NCBI GenBank assembly: GCA_002077065.1
Contig: NAJO01000027.1
Span: 186,001 to 250,000 of the forward strand
Origin: Cryoendolithus antarcticus
Lineage: Eukaryota > Ascomycota > Dothideomycetes > Cladosporiales > Cladosporiaceae
Direction of reading: 5' to 3'
DNA length: 64,000 nucleotides
Of the stretch, positions 1-11,634 are shown one piece after another; positions within the stretch are counted from its first letter, which is position 1, and the number at the start of each line of letters is the position of its first letter. The notes below the pieces were generated by a model. It ran no database searches. It was not told the DNA's origin and saw nothing but the letters and a program-made list of their open reading frames with translations. Made by a program: the position numbers and the translations under genes.

Positions 1-90
1 TGGTGAACACCTGCTCCACCCTCGTCTGCTAATAACCCGCAACCACTGCCGATCGAGCTTGAGACTCCGGTCACTTCACACACTGCAAGC

Positions 91-2257
91 ATGCGCTCTC
101 ACGTCCTGCGCACTGCGGTGCTGCTTACCGCTGCTGTCGCCGCAATCCCACTGGGCGGTCCTCTACACCTTCGCCTCTCTAATAACGCTGTCGCCCCTGA
201 ACAGCTTGAGCGACCCGGTCTCGTGCTCGCTGATACCGATGCAATGGATTGGGAGACAGAAGGCGGGACGCCGGACCCACCACAGCTTCAATCCGCTGAA
301 ATACTGGTCGAAGACGCCGCCACAGACCTTGACAGCCTTGCCTTCATGGAAGCGAGTGACTCGGACGGCAGCGATTTGGACGATCTGCGCTCTGATGACT
401 GCCTCCCTGAACCACTCTTTCCTGCGACTGCGAGTGAAGCCGAGTGTATCCTCCCAGTCCAAATCCCTTGCGCAGCAGAATGCTTTACTGCGGATGAAAC
501 TTCTGCCCCCAGTGCTGGTCATCAGTATTGGCGACACTGGCTGTTCAATGACCCGGACTGGCTTGACATGTGCGAAACAAGAGCGAGGGCAGAACTTGTT
601 GACGCCGAATTCGCAGAGACCTCAGCCCAAGGCAGAGCTGATACCGGCGCCGCACAGGCTGCCGCTGCTGTTGCCGGCGATACTGTTCCGACGGCGCATC
701 TCGATGGCTTCAATGCTTACGTTGACCAAGACGAGATGCAGGTTGAAGACGGGAGGGTACCTCAGCATATTGTGCCCGAGGGTAGGGTGCGGTGGTCCTC
801 AGCGGCAGCTCAAGAAGGTGTCCAGCCCTCGATCGAACACGCACCAGTTCAAGAGCAAGATTACCAAGGAACGGTGCAGGACATCGTTGAGGATCGCCAG
901 TCCGAGGCTCTGCACACAGCTCCAGGCGGAGTTCATGGCCACAGATCGGATCCTCAATACGTCGTCGCGGACGTGCAGGTCAATCATGGCGTCGTGAACG
1001 ACGAGACGGAGGAACAGCAGACCTCGCAGCCCGTTGAGAGCTATGCTCAAGTAATACCACGAAAGCGGCTGTCATCGAAGTCATCGCGAAGCAAGAGGCG
1101 GATATCTGCTCCTCGGCATCAGCTTTCGCATGCGGAAGCGGAGGTCGATAGCGGCCTTGCTGGGAATACCGAGGCTGGGACTGACGGGGAGGAGGCGGAG
1201 CTGAAGCGTCGCAGGCAAGGAATGATCGACGTGCAGGAGAAACAGGGCAAATTCGTTGCATGCGACGGGTGCCCAAGGCAATTCAAGATCGAATCTGGAT
1301 TGATGTAAGTACATTCACTCCAAGACGTCCAGCTACGGCTACTGACCAAGAGCTAGAGCGCACAAGAAGAATGGCGACTGCAAGAACTACCACTGTGGTA
1401 AAGGTGACTGTCAATTCTATTCTTACGATGCGAAGACCGTAGCAAACCATCGGCAGACCCACAACAAGACGGGAGTATACGATGTTAACAATCCTTATCC
1501 TTGCGAGCAGTGTCCACAACGCTTCCCGAGAAAGGACCATTTGCCACGGCACCGTGCCACTGCACATCCTCCAGGTCCGACGCAGGTCCCGAGTCTGTAC
1601 GGCTCTTTTAGTAGCGCAACCGAGGAGACGCGACGGAACATCGAAATCATCATGTCGGATATCGCGCGTGTAGTACCTAGCGCCGTTTCCGAGATGGATC
1701 CGGCAGAGTACGCCATGCTGGTCGCCCAGATCATGGCTGAGGATCTGAAGACCGACTTGTGTGCACGCAATAAACGACCAGCACCCAGAGACGGGCACAC
1801 TCCAAACACGACTCCAGCACACAGTAATGATGCACAGTCCGGGTCAGGCGGCGGGGTTCCACGCATTGGTGACTTTCCCGTAAGGCCGATCGATAACGAT
1901 GATGATCTCGGATACGGGCTCCCATCAAGTAGCCGTCAACAGCCGCGCCAGCGTACGGAGACAGGTACTGGAGGTGGGTCCTCGAGCCAGGCCAGCTCGT
2001 CGCAGCATCGGTCATCGCAGGATGCCGAACGCGACGGTGAGTCCTCTTCGAGTGGCCGCCATCGATGGATGCAGTATGCTTCGGGTGTGCCACCTGATTC
2101 CCGCCAGCGTCGTCGCACCACCGGGCGCCGTCGTCCAGTACGCTGGGACGTTCATCCGATCCTTCCAGATGCGCCGGACGATGAGACTGCGGGCTCCGAC
2201 GAGGACAAGGATGCCGAGCATGAGAATGAAGACGAAGATGACTTGTATAACAATTGA
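91..2257 (+). CDS. C2H2 zinc-finger protein, putative DNA-binding regulator
   Basis: Two exons, 91-1304 and 1357-2257, joined across a 52-nt intron (GTAAGT donor, CTACTGAC branch, CTAG acceptor), giving about 704 aa. The intron splits the first finger (CDGC, then His after the junction). Two more fingers follow: CGKGDC with HRQTH, and CEQC with HRATAH, a canonical CX2CX12HX4H unit. The fingers sit in mid-protein (about residues 393-475). The N-terminal half is acidic and disordered. The C-terminal third is rich in Ser, Gln and Arg and ends in an Asp/Glu tail. This layout fits a nuclear transcription regulator, but no target can be inferred. The start is uncertain: the frame stays open upstream to base 7, so coding could begin outside the window or at the Met at 244. 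The hydrophobic stretch after the Met at 91 would be unusual in a nuclear protein. Confidence 0.75.
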
Positions 2258-3293
2258 GACTGCTGGGAGTCCGGTTGTTCAATTCCCGATCGTATCCAGT
2301 GATGAACGCCCTATCCGGTCCGTGCTCTGGAAGATCTCTCGTTTGTTTCCTGGCTTTCTTATGAGTGTGGGCATGGCGTATCAAGCGCTAGGATGTTGTT
2401 TTCGCGAGCGTAGCGTTGAAGTTCAGGGAAGCGGGATTATGAGATCGTCAGCTGACAAGCTGGGCATTGAGGCATGAGACATGGTGTGTATAGATCGGAG
2501 GACATGAGTCAAAAGGGTATCATGACCGGAACGCGGTGCGCGTACGTAGACATGGTATACACAGTTCAGCTGTGCCTCATCCTCCACATGATAGGCATCC
2601 ACGGCCTCTAGTTCGCACTCTAGCTGTCACATCGCGTAAAGCAGGCAACTAGTCACATGCATGCATCGATCAGCCGCGGAAGCCTGCTCCCATTCGATCC
2701 TAGACATATACTGAAGTCACACAAAGATATGTGAGTGGTCATAAGAAGTCGCGAACCGCGCTACACAAAGTGTTGGCAGGGCATCGACACAGCTGAGGTG
2801 CAGGTGTACGAACTTGGTTGGTTGGCTACGGAGCTGGCGCTGCCGCACTTTGGCTTCACGTAAGGCACGGCCGTTGACTCGAAGCGCGCACGACACGATG
2901 TGAGAGGTCGCCTGTTGATCATGACGCATGTTCTGGTCTATATAGTATGACATGTCTTCTCATACACAAACAACATCTGCCCTTCTCTCACTGCTTCAAA
3001 CCGTTTCGTTCCACCAGGGCTGCCAAACAAAACAATCAACGCTGAAATACAAGGCATTCCCAATTTCCAAGCGCAACACACAACGCAAACTGGGTATCTA
3101 TAAGAGGCTTAAGAGCCATGCCGGGCTGTCCGAGCCTCTGTGAAGAAGACTATGCAACATGAGGAAATCGCAATAAGTCGGTGGTGTACCATGGCTCAAC
3201 GAAAGTCGCCAGCGACCGTGAGGTGGTTTCGTCAAAGAGAGTGAGGAGGAGCATCGATGCCAGCATCGACGTCGAATTCGCTCCGAGTACACA
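2258..3293. other. Intergenic, no gene seen
   Basis: About 1 kb between the convergent ends of two zinc-finger genes. Open frames here are short, lack splice partners and show no recognisable motif. I see no RNA gene or repeat. Confidence 0.5.
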
Positions 3294-5034
3294 TTACTTC
3301 CGGAGTAATGGGGAGTCTTCCTTGGTGTTACGCTTTTCCACCCTGGATCCGGATGATCCGAGTCCAGCTTGGGATATGGGATCGGAGGTAGGTGCGGTGA
3401 GAGGTGTCCAGGTTTGCTCGATTGATCGTTCCTGGCTGAACACTGCTGATGATGTAGACTCAATTGAGCCAGCGGAAGTGATGCCGAGGCCATCTCCAGG
3501 GAAAAGATGTTGCGCCTGCACGTGAGGCGTGCGTGGCGCGGAAGAGACAGACACACGCTGACCAGGGGTCAAGTACCGACTGTCCGAGACCGAGCGTCGC
3601 ATCACTTGAGGAGACAATGCATCGTGACCAGGTGGGCTTGAGAACGACATAGCAGGCGATGTGGCCACAGAACCCGCGACAGAACTCGCGAGAGACTCCG
3701 TACGAGGACGCACGTACGGGATGCTTCTGCACGGCCCATGATGGCGATTCCTGTGATCTTTGCGATGGAATGGTCGAGAGCACTTGTCACACTGGAACTG
3801 TGGCTCCCCATGGATGAGCATATGCCGCCTGTTGTCCTTCGGATAGCGAGAGCGGTGACCGCAGACACCACATTGCTTAGGATCGTCGATATCGACAGCG
3901 GGCGGCTGCCCTTGACGTTTGCTGCGTTGCATAGCGGCTCCCTGATCGTGCCGTGGCCCAGTCTGTAAGAGCATGCCCAGGCGTTGATGAGCGTGCCAAG
4001 GCGCCGTCAGGTCGGTGGGCGACACCCCAAGGCTATCTTGCGGCACCGTCGAGCCGGGGACTGTTACGGACCCAATTGTCTCAAGCTCTTGCCCAGGAGA
4101 AGAAGGCGTGAATGGTGTCGCCAAGCCAATCGCTGGTGGGGCCTCATACGCCGGGTTGTTCAGCAAGATAGGACGCTTCTGGTGACCATCGATCTCTACG
4201 CGCCAACCACGCTCCTGACTAGTATCGACACTGGCCCCTAGGAGCATGTATTTGCGCTTTTGCCCGATAGAAGAAGGTGTGGTAGTCCCCATCGCAATCA
4301 CTCGCTCATGCGGACTCTCACCCAAGGTCTGGAAATTCTCGAGTGCTTTATCCGAAGCAAGTGTGGTTGCCTGTCGCGTAGACGGATCTACGGGCCTTGA
4401 GAAGTCGTCTGCAGCGGTCATGGGCGGGTAGTCTTGTGTACTCTTGCTACTCGACACTCCAATTGAGAAGTGCAGGTCGCGGTCGAAGTTCACGTCGTGT
4501 CGCAGATGCATCTCGCGCGCAATGCGCACCTCGTCCATAGTGACCGGATAGCAGACCGTAGCATGCGACAAGGACGCTGGATCATGTACGAAAGTGTGCT
4601 CTTGGGTTGCAAAATGAGGGGTTTTCGGGGTGGCGTCTGCGTGGTGGTGATCAGGCGTGACCACCGGTATGATGGACGGCCATGGCGCATGGCTCAGCTT
4701 CTTAGGCTGTGCTGCTGGGATCGTGACGTGCGTGTAGTTGCTGGAGCTCGGCACCGGTGTAGCGCTGGCTGGAACCAGGGTTGAGAGTGGCCCGTGGCCA
4801 TCGCCTACGAGATGCAATTCTTCCGGTGTTCGTGGCTATCCCGACCAAGTCAGCTTGCGACTCACCACAACAATAGTGGACACCAGCTCAACTCACATAT
4901 TCGCCAAAGTTCCCGCGGTGGTGTCCGCCATCTGGCACATGGACAAAGACTTGCCCAGTAAAGTCGAATAGCCTAGGCTCTAGGTAGTTATCTTGAACCC
5001 ACTGCTGCTCTTCCATGGCACTGGCGGCAGCCAT
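3294..5034 (-). CDS. C2H2/C2HC zinc-finger protein, array member A
   Basis: Exon 1 is 5034-4897 (46 codons, starting MAAASAMEEQQW). A 61-nt phase-0 intron follows (4896-4836, GTGAGT...ATAG). Exon 2 is 4835-3294. The product is about 559 aa. Finger 1 is CGVC...HMLIH (CX2CX12HX3H). Finger 2 is CDKC...HHGPC, a CX2CX12HX3C variant in which Cys replaces the last His. The fingers lie past the middle of the protein in otherwise disordered Ser/Pro/Thr-rich sequence. The C-terminal part has an MRRSVS motif like the MQRSIS motif in the next two minus-strand genes. The short first exon ending in a phase-0 intron is also shared with them. A nuclear regulatory role is inferred from the fingers only. Confidence 0.8.
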
Positions 5035-6469
5035 CTTCTCGAGTAATCACCGCAGCGTTGAAGCTGGCGGATACGGGTGTCGCATTGAAGGGTTGCTTTC
5101 CGTGGTCAAGCACTCGCGATTGCCCTGCTTGTCAGTCGTGATACTGGTCTGTGTTGCAGTGTGTGGGTAGTAGGTAACGAAAGAGAGCAGTGTAGCTAGA
5201 GATGTCTAAGGATAATGAAAGGGAAGTAAGAACAGTATGCAGTACTCGAGAGGAAAGTCGCAGATGAGTCCGTCAACATCTCTCGACGCAAGCGGCCCTG
5301 CCAAAGCTGCCTGACGTAGGCGTTTTCAAAGGGGTGGCGAAGCAGCATTGGGTCAATGCTTTCCGCGTGACACGCTCCGACATCTTACGCGTGCGTTGCG
5401 AAAAGGAGCCGCGACTTGAGTTCTTGTTGCGCGATATAATGAAGTTGAGAGAGAAGAAAGGAAAGCGTGCTTGAGAGATGGAGTTCTGTACACCCTGACG
5501 ACCCCTCTTGTCGATCAACGGGCATTGATGAACCAAGTGTGGAGATTGGTGCAGATCTGATGAATGATTAGCCGAAGCGCGGAGCATAGTTGGATCTGGC
5601 GTTGTTCTTCTTGCTTGTGCATCTCATCAATTGCTGCCCACCAACTCTCTCGTTCGCACCTATCGTCGTCTACTCAACACCATCAGGCAGAGCTCTAGTA
5701 TCTCCAGGGGATCGTTCTTTCCGCGTGGGTGAGGCGATGTTGCTGCACAGTACCTCCAGCCAGGTCGCGTTAGCCCTGCGATTGACTGCTCATGAACCTT
5801 CGACCTTGGGCGGCTCTCGCGTTTGCTGTGAAATTGCGGTATCGTCAGGTGAGGTCAAGTCAAGGTTTGGCTCGGACGTCGTTCCTGCCAAAAAGACCTC
5901 ACGGCAGGGCCATTCAAACGTCCCGGGTTTCACCAGGTTCACCCTTGCCACGGCTCTGGGATGTGCAAATACGAGGAAGGTCTGGAGGACCCGGAGGACC
6001 TCGTCGATTGGGGTCATATGTGACTGCATCACAAAACGTAATAGCCGGATGCGATTTACTTTCGTATACCAGCACATGAGTAGTAGACACGACCAAAGGC
6101 TCATGCACGAATAGTTGTGATTGGGGTAGCGCGTAGCGCCCAAGTGTATCATAATTCATCTGTCCATAAAGAAGTCCGTACTAACTCCGACGCAACGAAA
6201 GATGTGAGGGTATCAATAATGCCTGCTGCCCATGTCCTTCCTGTTCCCTTTCTAGCCAAAACGCCGAATTCGAGCTGTGACCGGAGCTTTTTATATGTGC
6301 GAGTCCACCGAGCCGCGGGCCATCTACAACCAAATGCGGCGCGAGGATGCTCCTCCCTCTTGAATATACTCCAAACCATGAGAAGTACCCAAATTGATGA
6401 CCGATATTGCCGAGCGCAAGTACTGACTGGTGGCTGATGTGCTGTCGACGTGCGAGTGTTGCTATTGAC
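5035..6469. other. Intergenic between zinc-finger genes A and B
   Basis: About 1.4 kb holding the promoter of gene A and the 3' flank of gene B. A long frame on the plus strand (about 5590-6114) begins at TTG and has no recognisable content, so I do not call it. Positions 6208-6266 and 6317-6350 resemble the 3' flank of gene C. Confidence 0.5.
6208..6266. repeat. Duplicated 3' flank, copy 1
   Basis: This stretch begins GGTATCAATAATGCC and ends AACGCCG. It aligns by eye, with gaps, to 9680-9742. It lies about 200-260 bp beyond the stop of gene B; the partner lies about 280-345 bp beyond the stop of gene C. A second pair of related words (CATCTACAA) follows at about 6320 and 9859. This suggests the duplication that made genes B and C included their 3' flanks. 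Confidence 0.45.
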
Positions 6470-8124
6470 CTACTGCTTTCGCAGTGAAGGGGTCTGAGAG
6501 TAGTCCTGCATACTTCCTGTAGTGCTGAAGGAGCTGAGATCAGTGCTCGGAGCGAAACTACCAGGTGTCTGTCCAGTGTATTGAGTTGAAGACGGGTAGG
6601 GCATCGAGTTGGAGAAGCCACGAGATGAATTCGAGACGATCGAGGCAGGAGTCGTGCCGAGAGACGATTGCCATGATCCAGCATGGTTGGCGTACAAGCG
6701 ATCTGCAGGTGCTAAGTGAGCTGCCGGCGTCATAGGTAGCTGCTGACTATAACCGACCGGGGGATAGGTCGAGATTGACCTCTGCATTGCATGCGCAGAT
6801 GCAATGACGGCTTGCGGTATCGACGACGACGCAGTGTCCGGTGGACCTGCAGACCCTGCCAATGCGCTTGCGTCGGACTGGGTCTTTGAGCGCTTGCTCG
6901 GCTGACTGTCGCACTTCTTTTCATGTCTGAACCGACCGTCGAAGCGATGGAAGAAGCTACCACAGCCTCTCCTGCAATGATACTGAGGGTCGAAGTGGCT
7001 GAGAAGATGGCGGTCAACGGCCCTTTTGTCCGGGAAGCACAGAGCGTCGCAAGATTTGGGATCGCGCTCCTGGAGGGGACAGTAGAACAAGTGCGTCTTC
7101 GCATGTTGCCGAAGATCTGCAGCAGTGCCGAAGACTTCTCCGCAGTCTAGCTCGTCGCATTCATGGGCGATCTGTCCGGGCTGGAGTCCTAAGTTCTGCT
7201 CGAGGTATGTGATGTCGGTCTCAGTGGCTTGTTCGGGTAAGACGTCTAAGTAGAACGGCGGTAGTGGCGGGGCCTGGAGCCTCGGTGTTGTCGATGGTTG
7301 CGCGTATGGCACCGCGCCCGGTGTTTCGCCAAATAGGCCGGATTGTGTGCGCGCGCTACTGAGCGACTCCTTCCTCAGGTCGACGCCCTTCTTTCGCTTG
7401 AGCTGCTTGGCGCGCACGGGCGCGAGTTGAGTACGGATATTCTCTAATGGCTTGCCGTCGGTAGCGAACGAGTACTGAGGGTAGGGGTCGATGGGAGGCT
7501 GGTATCCCGTGCCGAGTACGTGCCCACCCTGCAGCTGCGGGACGTGGGCTTCACGCTCTGTTACTTGGGCTGTATACTGAGAGCGGCTCTTCCGCTCGGC
7601 TGGGGGAAGGCCAGTGCCACGGAAAGGCGCCTCGATCGCATGGTCTCCCAACTGAGCTCCGAAGAAATTGTACGAGGTAATGTCATCAGTGTAGGCGCCC
7701 CTCAGTGGAGGAATGGAAGCGTCGGGCACAGCAATATGTGCCTGCGGATTTGGGATCTGGTGATTGGTATCGTGGGTCAAGAGAGGGTTGATGTTGTTGC
7801 TAGAGGGGAAGAAAGCCTCGTCTGAGGACACCCTTGCGTGCTGCAGCTCCTGTGGAGCGGCCTGGAGATTCGTCAGTAAGTATGAGGAATCTTCATGGTC
7901 GACAGCTTTCGTACATAGCCATATGAATTGCCTCCTAGACCGAAGGCAGATACGTTATTCGGGACAAAGTTGGACCCAATCTGACTTCCCTCCTCGTCAA
8001 ATGAAGAAGGCTGCGGGTAGGTTCGATTCCTCCACCGTTCCATGACTTCGTCAAAGTCGCCTGCAAGAACCATGGGCCGTTGACCACAGGCAGCTCGCCC
8101 ACGGGCGGATGCAGACGCCGTCAA
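6470..8124 (-). CDS. Divergent C2H2-like zinc-finger protein, array member B
   Basis: Exon 1 is 8124-7915 (70 codons). The phase-0 intron is 7914-7863 or 7862 (GTACGA donor, CTTACTGAC branch, CCAG acceptor). Exon 2 runs from 7861 to 6470. The product is about 533 aa; a second Met 18 residues in is an alternative start. A Cys/His-rich block lies past mid-protein: CDELDCGEVF...HAKTH, then CPLQERDPKSC...HLLSH, then CRRGCGSFF...HEKKC. These look like three irregular C2H2/C2HC fingers with wider Cys spacing than the classical form. An MQRSIS motif follows. The same block, in the same order, occurs in gene C (10024-11634), so the two are close paralogues. Function unknown; a nucleic-acid-binding role is inferred. 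Confidence 0.75.
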
Positions 8125-8583
8125 AGGCTACAGGTCATCGAGGGTACTGATTGGGCGGGGTTCGACCTGGCCCCGCCGAGTGGTCCTTGTCCGCGATGAC
8201 TTATGCGAGACGACGGGTCGAGGCTTTGGAAATAAAATGGAGCTCTGTGTGCAGGAAGTATAGAGTGTCGCAAGACTTTCGAAGTGGGAAGAAGGATACG
8301 AGAAAACTCTGCCATGAGTGCGTGGCTCTGGCGTTCATCGTCTTGATGCTCGACGACCGCCGGGCCCCAAAGCACCCATGGCCGTGACGTGATTGGACCA
8401 CGGCTGTGCTATCCAATGCGGCCAGCAGCCTGACACAATGGCGTCGTTCTGTCCGGCAGCGCACGGCATCGTCGTTGCTGGCACATAGGAACGCGCCTTC
8501 GAGATAAAAGCTGGAAAAGAGAACTGCGATGATAATATAGCCGGCGAAGCGCCTTCTTATGTCTGCTTCGGCGTCTCGCTTTT

Positions 8584-8640
8584 CGGACGATCACTGCATC
8601 ACATCACATTGACGACCCGCAAATTAGCCTGCAGCCACAA
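8584..8640. repeat. Duplicated upstream block, copy 1 (5' of gene B)
   Basis: It contains the 17-base word ATTAGCCTGCAGCCACA at 8623-8639, identical at 12167-12183. Flanking similarity (CGACGATC ... TTGAC ... CCGC) extends it to about 55 bp. It lies about 500 bp upstream of the gene B start. Copy 2 lies about 530 bp upstream of the gene C start, in the same orientation. It could be a retained regulatory element or simply a remnant of the duplication. Confidence 0.6.
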
Positions 8641-9679
8641 TCGCGTGGGGCCATTGGCTGGTCTGACGTGCAGGAGTGGTGCAGCCTCGCGGCAAGTCTG
8701 GCACAATGATGAAAAGGTTGTAGACTCCAGGCATACGGCTGCAGCCCTCCTGCTAGGCGATGACTCCATGCTCACTGGTTGCGTAAGCAGAGGTCCTTTG
8801 GCGGCCGATCGTCTCGAAGGAGGGAGACAGAGCATCGATAACACTGGATGTGTGTCGCCAACTCGTCACCATCACACATTCGATCCGTGAAGCCACTGGC
8901 CAGATCTTGAGAGGAGGCGGCTTGCGAATCATCGAGCGAACCATGCAATAGAGACGTGGACCTAGATAGCCTGTCGACTCCTTGGGTCCGATGCAAGTCT
9001 TTCTACTGCGAATCCAGCGTAGCAAGGCGGCATGAGCTCTCTTACATTGCGCCGTGAGTGCTCGCGCCCAGCAGTGTGTCTGGTGAAAGGCGCGAGATGA
9101 CCCGTCAGATCTTCTTGTGTTAGTGTGCTCTCTCGTCACAATCCGGGCAATGGTCTTTGCCCGCTAGTATGGAATGCGCATTGATGAGGACCTCATCTTG
9201 TCTCCAGAAGCGACATCGCGATTTTGTGCATCGCACAACATCTCGTTTGATATAGCAGAAGGTCATGACTCCTTAGGCCTACATGCCACCTGTGTCAAAG
9301 GAGTGAGGTCGCACAAGCTTCTCAGCGAAGAGCTGGTTTGCAGGGATCCGGCTGAGTCTAATCAAACCACGGCCAAGGCACTGGGCTCTAAAGTGTTTCG
9401 GAAAGAGCGTGTTATTGTGTCAAAGCAGGAGCGCACCATTCGTCGTTACTTACTCGCCATGGACACTCAGCGACGTTACCAGCGATCTGCTCAGTCGCGG
9501 TCTGGTCATCGTTACTGTCAAACCTCCAAGCAAGGCTTAGGCTTCATATATTGAACATGACAATTACTCGGACGGAGGCAGTGATGTCACCTAGTGAACT
9601 GAATGAATACATGGAACGCGTTTCGATGTTGACACTACCAATCCTAAACCCAGACCAGCACATGCTAAAGAAAGCGTCA

Positions 9680-9742
9680 AGGGTATCATAAATGCCGCCC
9701 ATGCCCATAACCCATATCACCCCTTTGTATGCCAGAACGCCG
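9680..9742. repeat. Duplicated 3' flank, copy 2
   Basis: Gapped partner of 6208-6266, starting GGTATCATAAATGCC and ending AACGCCG. It lies downstream of the gene C stop. Confidence 0.45.
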
Positions 9743-10023
9743 TGCTTGCACTTTTCACCAAGCCAGATCAGGTACCCAGGTTTTCGTCATTCGCGGAACA
9801 CATTCGAGTACCCAGACACCTTAGATTGCATGCCGTTACCATACACAGCCGGAAGAGTCATCTACAAGCCGCGCAATGTCTATGCCGAGAGTACTCCGTG
9901 ATCGCTAGTCCCAACGAGAATCATGAAAAAGGAAACAAAGCCAGAGGTGGAATCGAGATCATGCAGAGATTGGAGGTAGATCCTGGTGTAAGGTACTGTC
10001 GATGTTTGATTGTCCCAAAACAC

Positions 10024-11634
10024 TTACTTGGGCAGCGACGGAGATGAGAAGTAATTCGGGTCGTTAGGGTCGTCAGAGTAGAAGCCCTGATTCGTCCTAG
10101 GCGCAGGCATGATAGGTTTGTATGAAGTCAATGGAGTTGACAGTGGTTGTCTGGCTGGTGTCGAGAAGACTGTGGGCGGCTCCGATCGCGCAAGTGAGCT
10201 ATGGGCAGCACTGCGAGGCGCGCGGGTGCTGCCAGGTCGTCCTGGCGTAGACTTGCGGCCACGCCTCACAAGTGGCGTCGGTGTGACAGGAAACTGATAT
10301 ACAGGATGTACGGTGGCCAATTCGGAAATGGACCTTTGCATCGCTTGCGAAGGCTCGACAACTCTGCCTCGACTTCGTTGCGACAGCGTTGGTGGAGCAG
10401 CAGGACTATACTCGGCAATTGACGCAGCGCTGCTCGGTATCATAGCTCCCTCTTGCGGTCGCAGTTTGCAGAACTCCTTTTCGTGCCTGACGCGCTGGTC
10501 GGTACGGTATGAGAGGTTGTCGCAGCCATGTCGGCAGTGGAATTGCGGAGGAAAGTGTTGGGCAACGTGCCGATCGGCGTCGACTGCTTTTTGAAAACCT
10601 TCGCTGTTGCAGAGATCAGGATATCGCTCCGAAATGGGGCATGGAAACTCGTGAGTCTTCTCCCAGTCGTGCGCCGTCTCATGCTCCTCAAGCTCTGCAC
10701 GAGTATCGAAAGACTGCTCACAGAGATTCTTCGGACATGGAAACGCGATTTGGCTTAGCTGTAGGCCGGTGTTCTGTCCGGGATAGTATGCATCATCATT
10801 ACCATTGATGACAGCCTGGCCTCGGATTGCATCTGGACCAGTTGGAAATATTGCATGTTGTAGCGCTACTGTAGTCGGATATAGAATCTGCCGCGGCAGT
10901 AGTGCCCGTATCGGTGTCTCGTGAGCGCTGCTACCCTTTCTCCGCTTGGATGAATTTGTGACTTGGCCGGCGATAATGTTCTGAGCCTGCACCGCAGAGA
11001 GATCATGCTGTGGCAGACTCATGGGGACGCCGGCGTTGTGGAAACCTACTGCCACATGGTCTACGGCAGCTGCGGGCCAACGAACCTCTGGCGGAGAAGC
11101 AGTGGTGGAGACCCCAGTGCGGACCAAGACTTGCCTAGCGAGAACCTCACATTGGCTCCCCTGAGAACCTGGCCACGTGGTATGCAGGTCTGATACCTCT
11201 TGCACGGACGGCGGCGTTGTGAAGGTTGTGTAACCTGAACTCTGGATTCCCGCTATTGGCTGAAAAGGCGGATAGGGTCCGTAGGCTTGTCGAGCGGTAG
11301 GGTTTGATTGTGGTGTGGCATTTATACGAAGAGGGCACAGATCGGTATGGTCGACGGCGGCCGAGGCCCAGAAAAGGGGACCAAGGGAAGGCTGACCGAC
11401 ATCAGGAGATCCTGTCTCATACTGCAACACCGGTGGAACGCGCGGCTGGGACGAAGTCAGTACGAGGTACTTCGAACGATTCAAGGGAGATAGTGATACA
11501 CAGTTGCACACTCCATCAAATGGGAACCCGAGAGGTCCGTTATTCAGGACGTCGTTCTGACCAGCTGCATTGGTGTACTCATCGTAGAATCCAAGGTCTC
11601 CATATTCGGTCTCTTTCCAAGGCAGATTTTCCAT
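10024..11634 (-). CDS. Divergent C2H2-like zinc-finger protein, array member C
   Basis: I choose the ATG at 11634 (MENLPWKETEYG). The open frame extends further upstream but only from a non-ATG codon. A likely 66-nt phase-0 intron at 11511-11446 (GTGTGC donor, TACTGAC branch, CCCAG acceptor) contains no stop, so an intronless reading is also open. Spliced, the product is about 514 aa. The intron position matches those of genes A and B. The Cys/His block reads CPKNLCEQSF...HETAH, CPISERYPDLC...HVAQH, CRHGCDNLS...HEKEFC, the same order and spacing as gene B. An MQRSIS motif follows. It is a paralogue of gene B; a regulatory function is inferred only from the fingers. Confidence 0.75.
   Translation of the reverse strand: MENLPWKETEYGDLGFYDEYTNAAGQNDVLNNGPLGFPFDGVCNCVSLSPLNRSKYLVLTSSQPRVPPVLQYETGSPDVGQPSLGPLFWASAAVDHTDLCPLRINATPQSNPTARQAYGPYPPFQPIAGIQSSGYTTFTTPPSVQEVSDLHTTWPGSQGSQCEVLARQVLVRTGVSTTASPPEVRWPAAAVDHVAVGFHNAGVPMSLPQHDLSAVQAQNIIAGQVTNSSKRRKGSSAHETPIRALLPRQILYPTTVALQHAIFPTGPDAIRGQAVINGNDDAYYPGQNTGLQLSQIAFPCPKNLCEQSFDTRAELEEHETAHDWEKTHEFPCPISERYPDLCNSEGFQKAVDADRHVAQHFPPQFHCRHGCDNLSYRTDQRVRHEKEFCKLRPQEGAMIPSSAASIAEYSPAAPPTLSQRSRGRVVEPSQAMQRSISELATVHPVYQFPVTPTPLVRRGRKSTPGRPGSTRAPRSAAHSSLARSEPPTVFSTPARQPLSTPLTSYKPIMPAPRTNQGFYSDDPNDPNYFSSPSLPK

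Larger units (their letters stand above)
8125..10023. other. Intergenic between zinc-finger genes B and C
   Basis: About 1.9 kb. It contains the promoter side of gene B, with a conserved block at 8584-8640, and the 3' flank of gene C at 9680-9742. A 126-codon plus-strand frame at 9174-9554 has no recognisable motif and is not called. I see no RNA gene. Confidence 0.5.

Noticed and set aside
5590..6114. 174-codon plus-strand frame upstream of gene A
   Set aside because: It starts at a non-ATG codon, has no domain, and overlaps promoter and 3' flank DNA.
8024..8034. GGTTCGATTCC resembling a tRNA T-arm
   Set aside because: No acceptor stem or anticodon arm at the right distance; it lies inside exon 1 of zinc-finger gene B.
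9174..9554. 126-codon plus-strand frame between zinc-finger genes B and C
   Set aside because: Uniform composition, no motif, no splice partner, and it sits in the intergenic part of the duplicated region.
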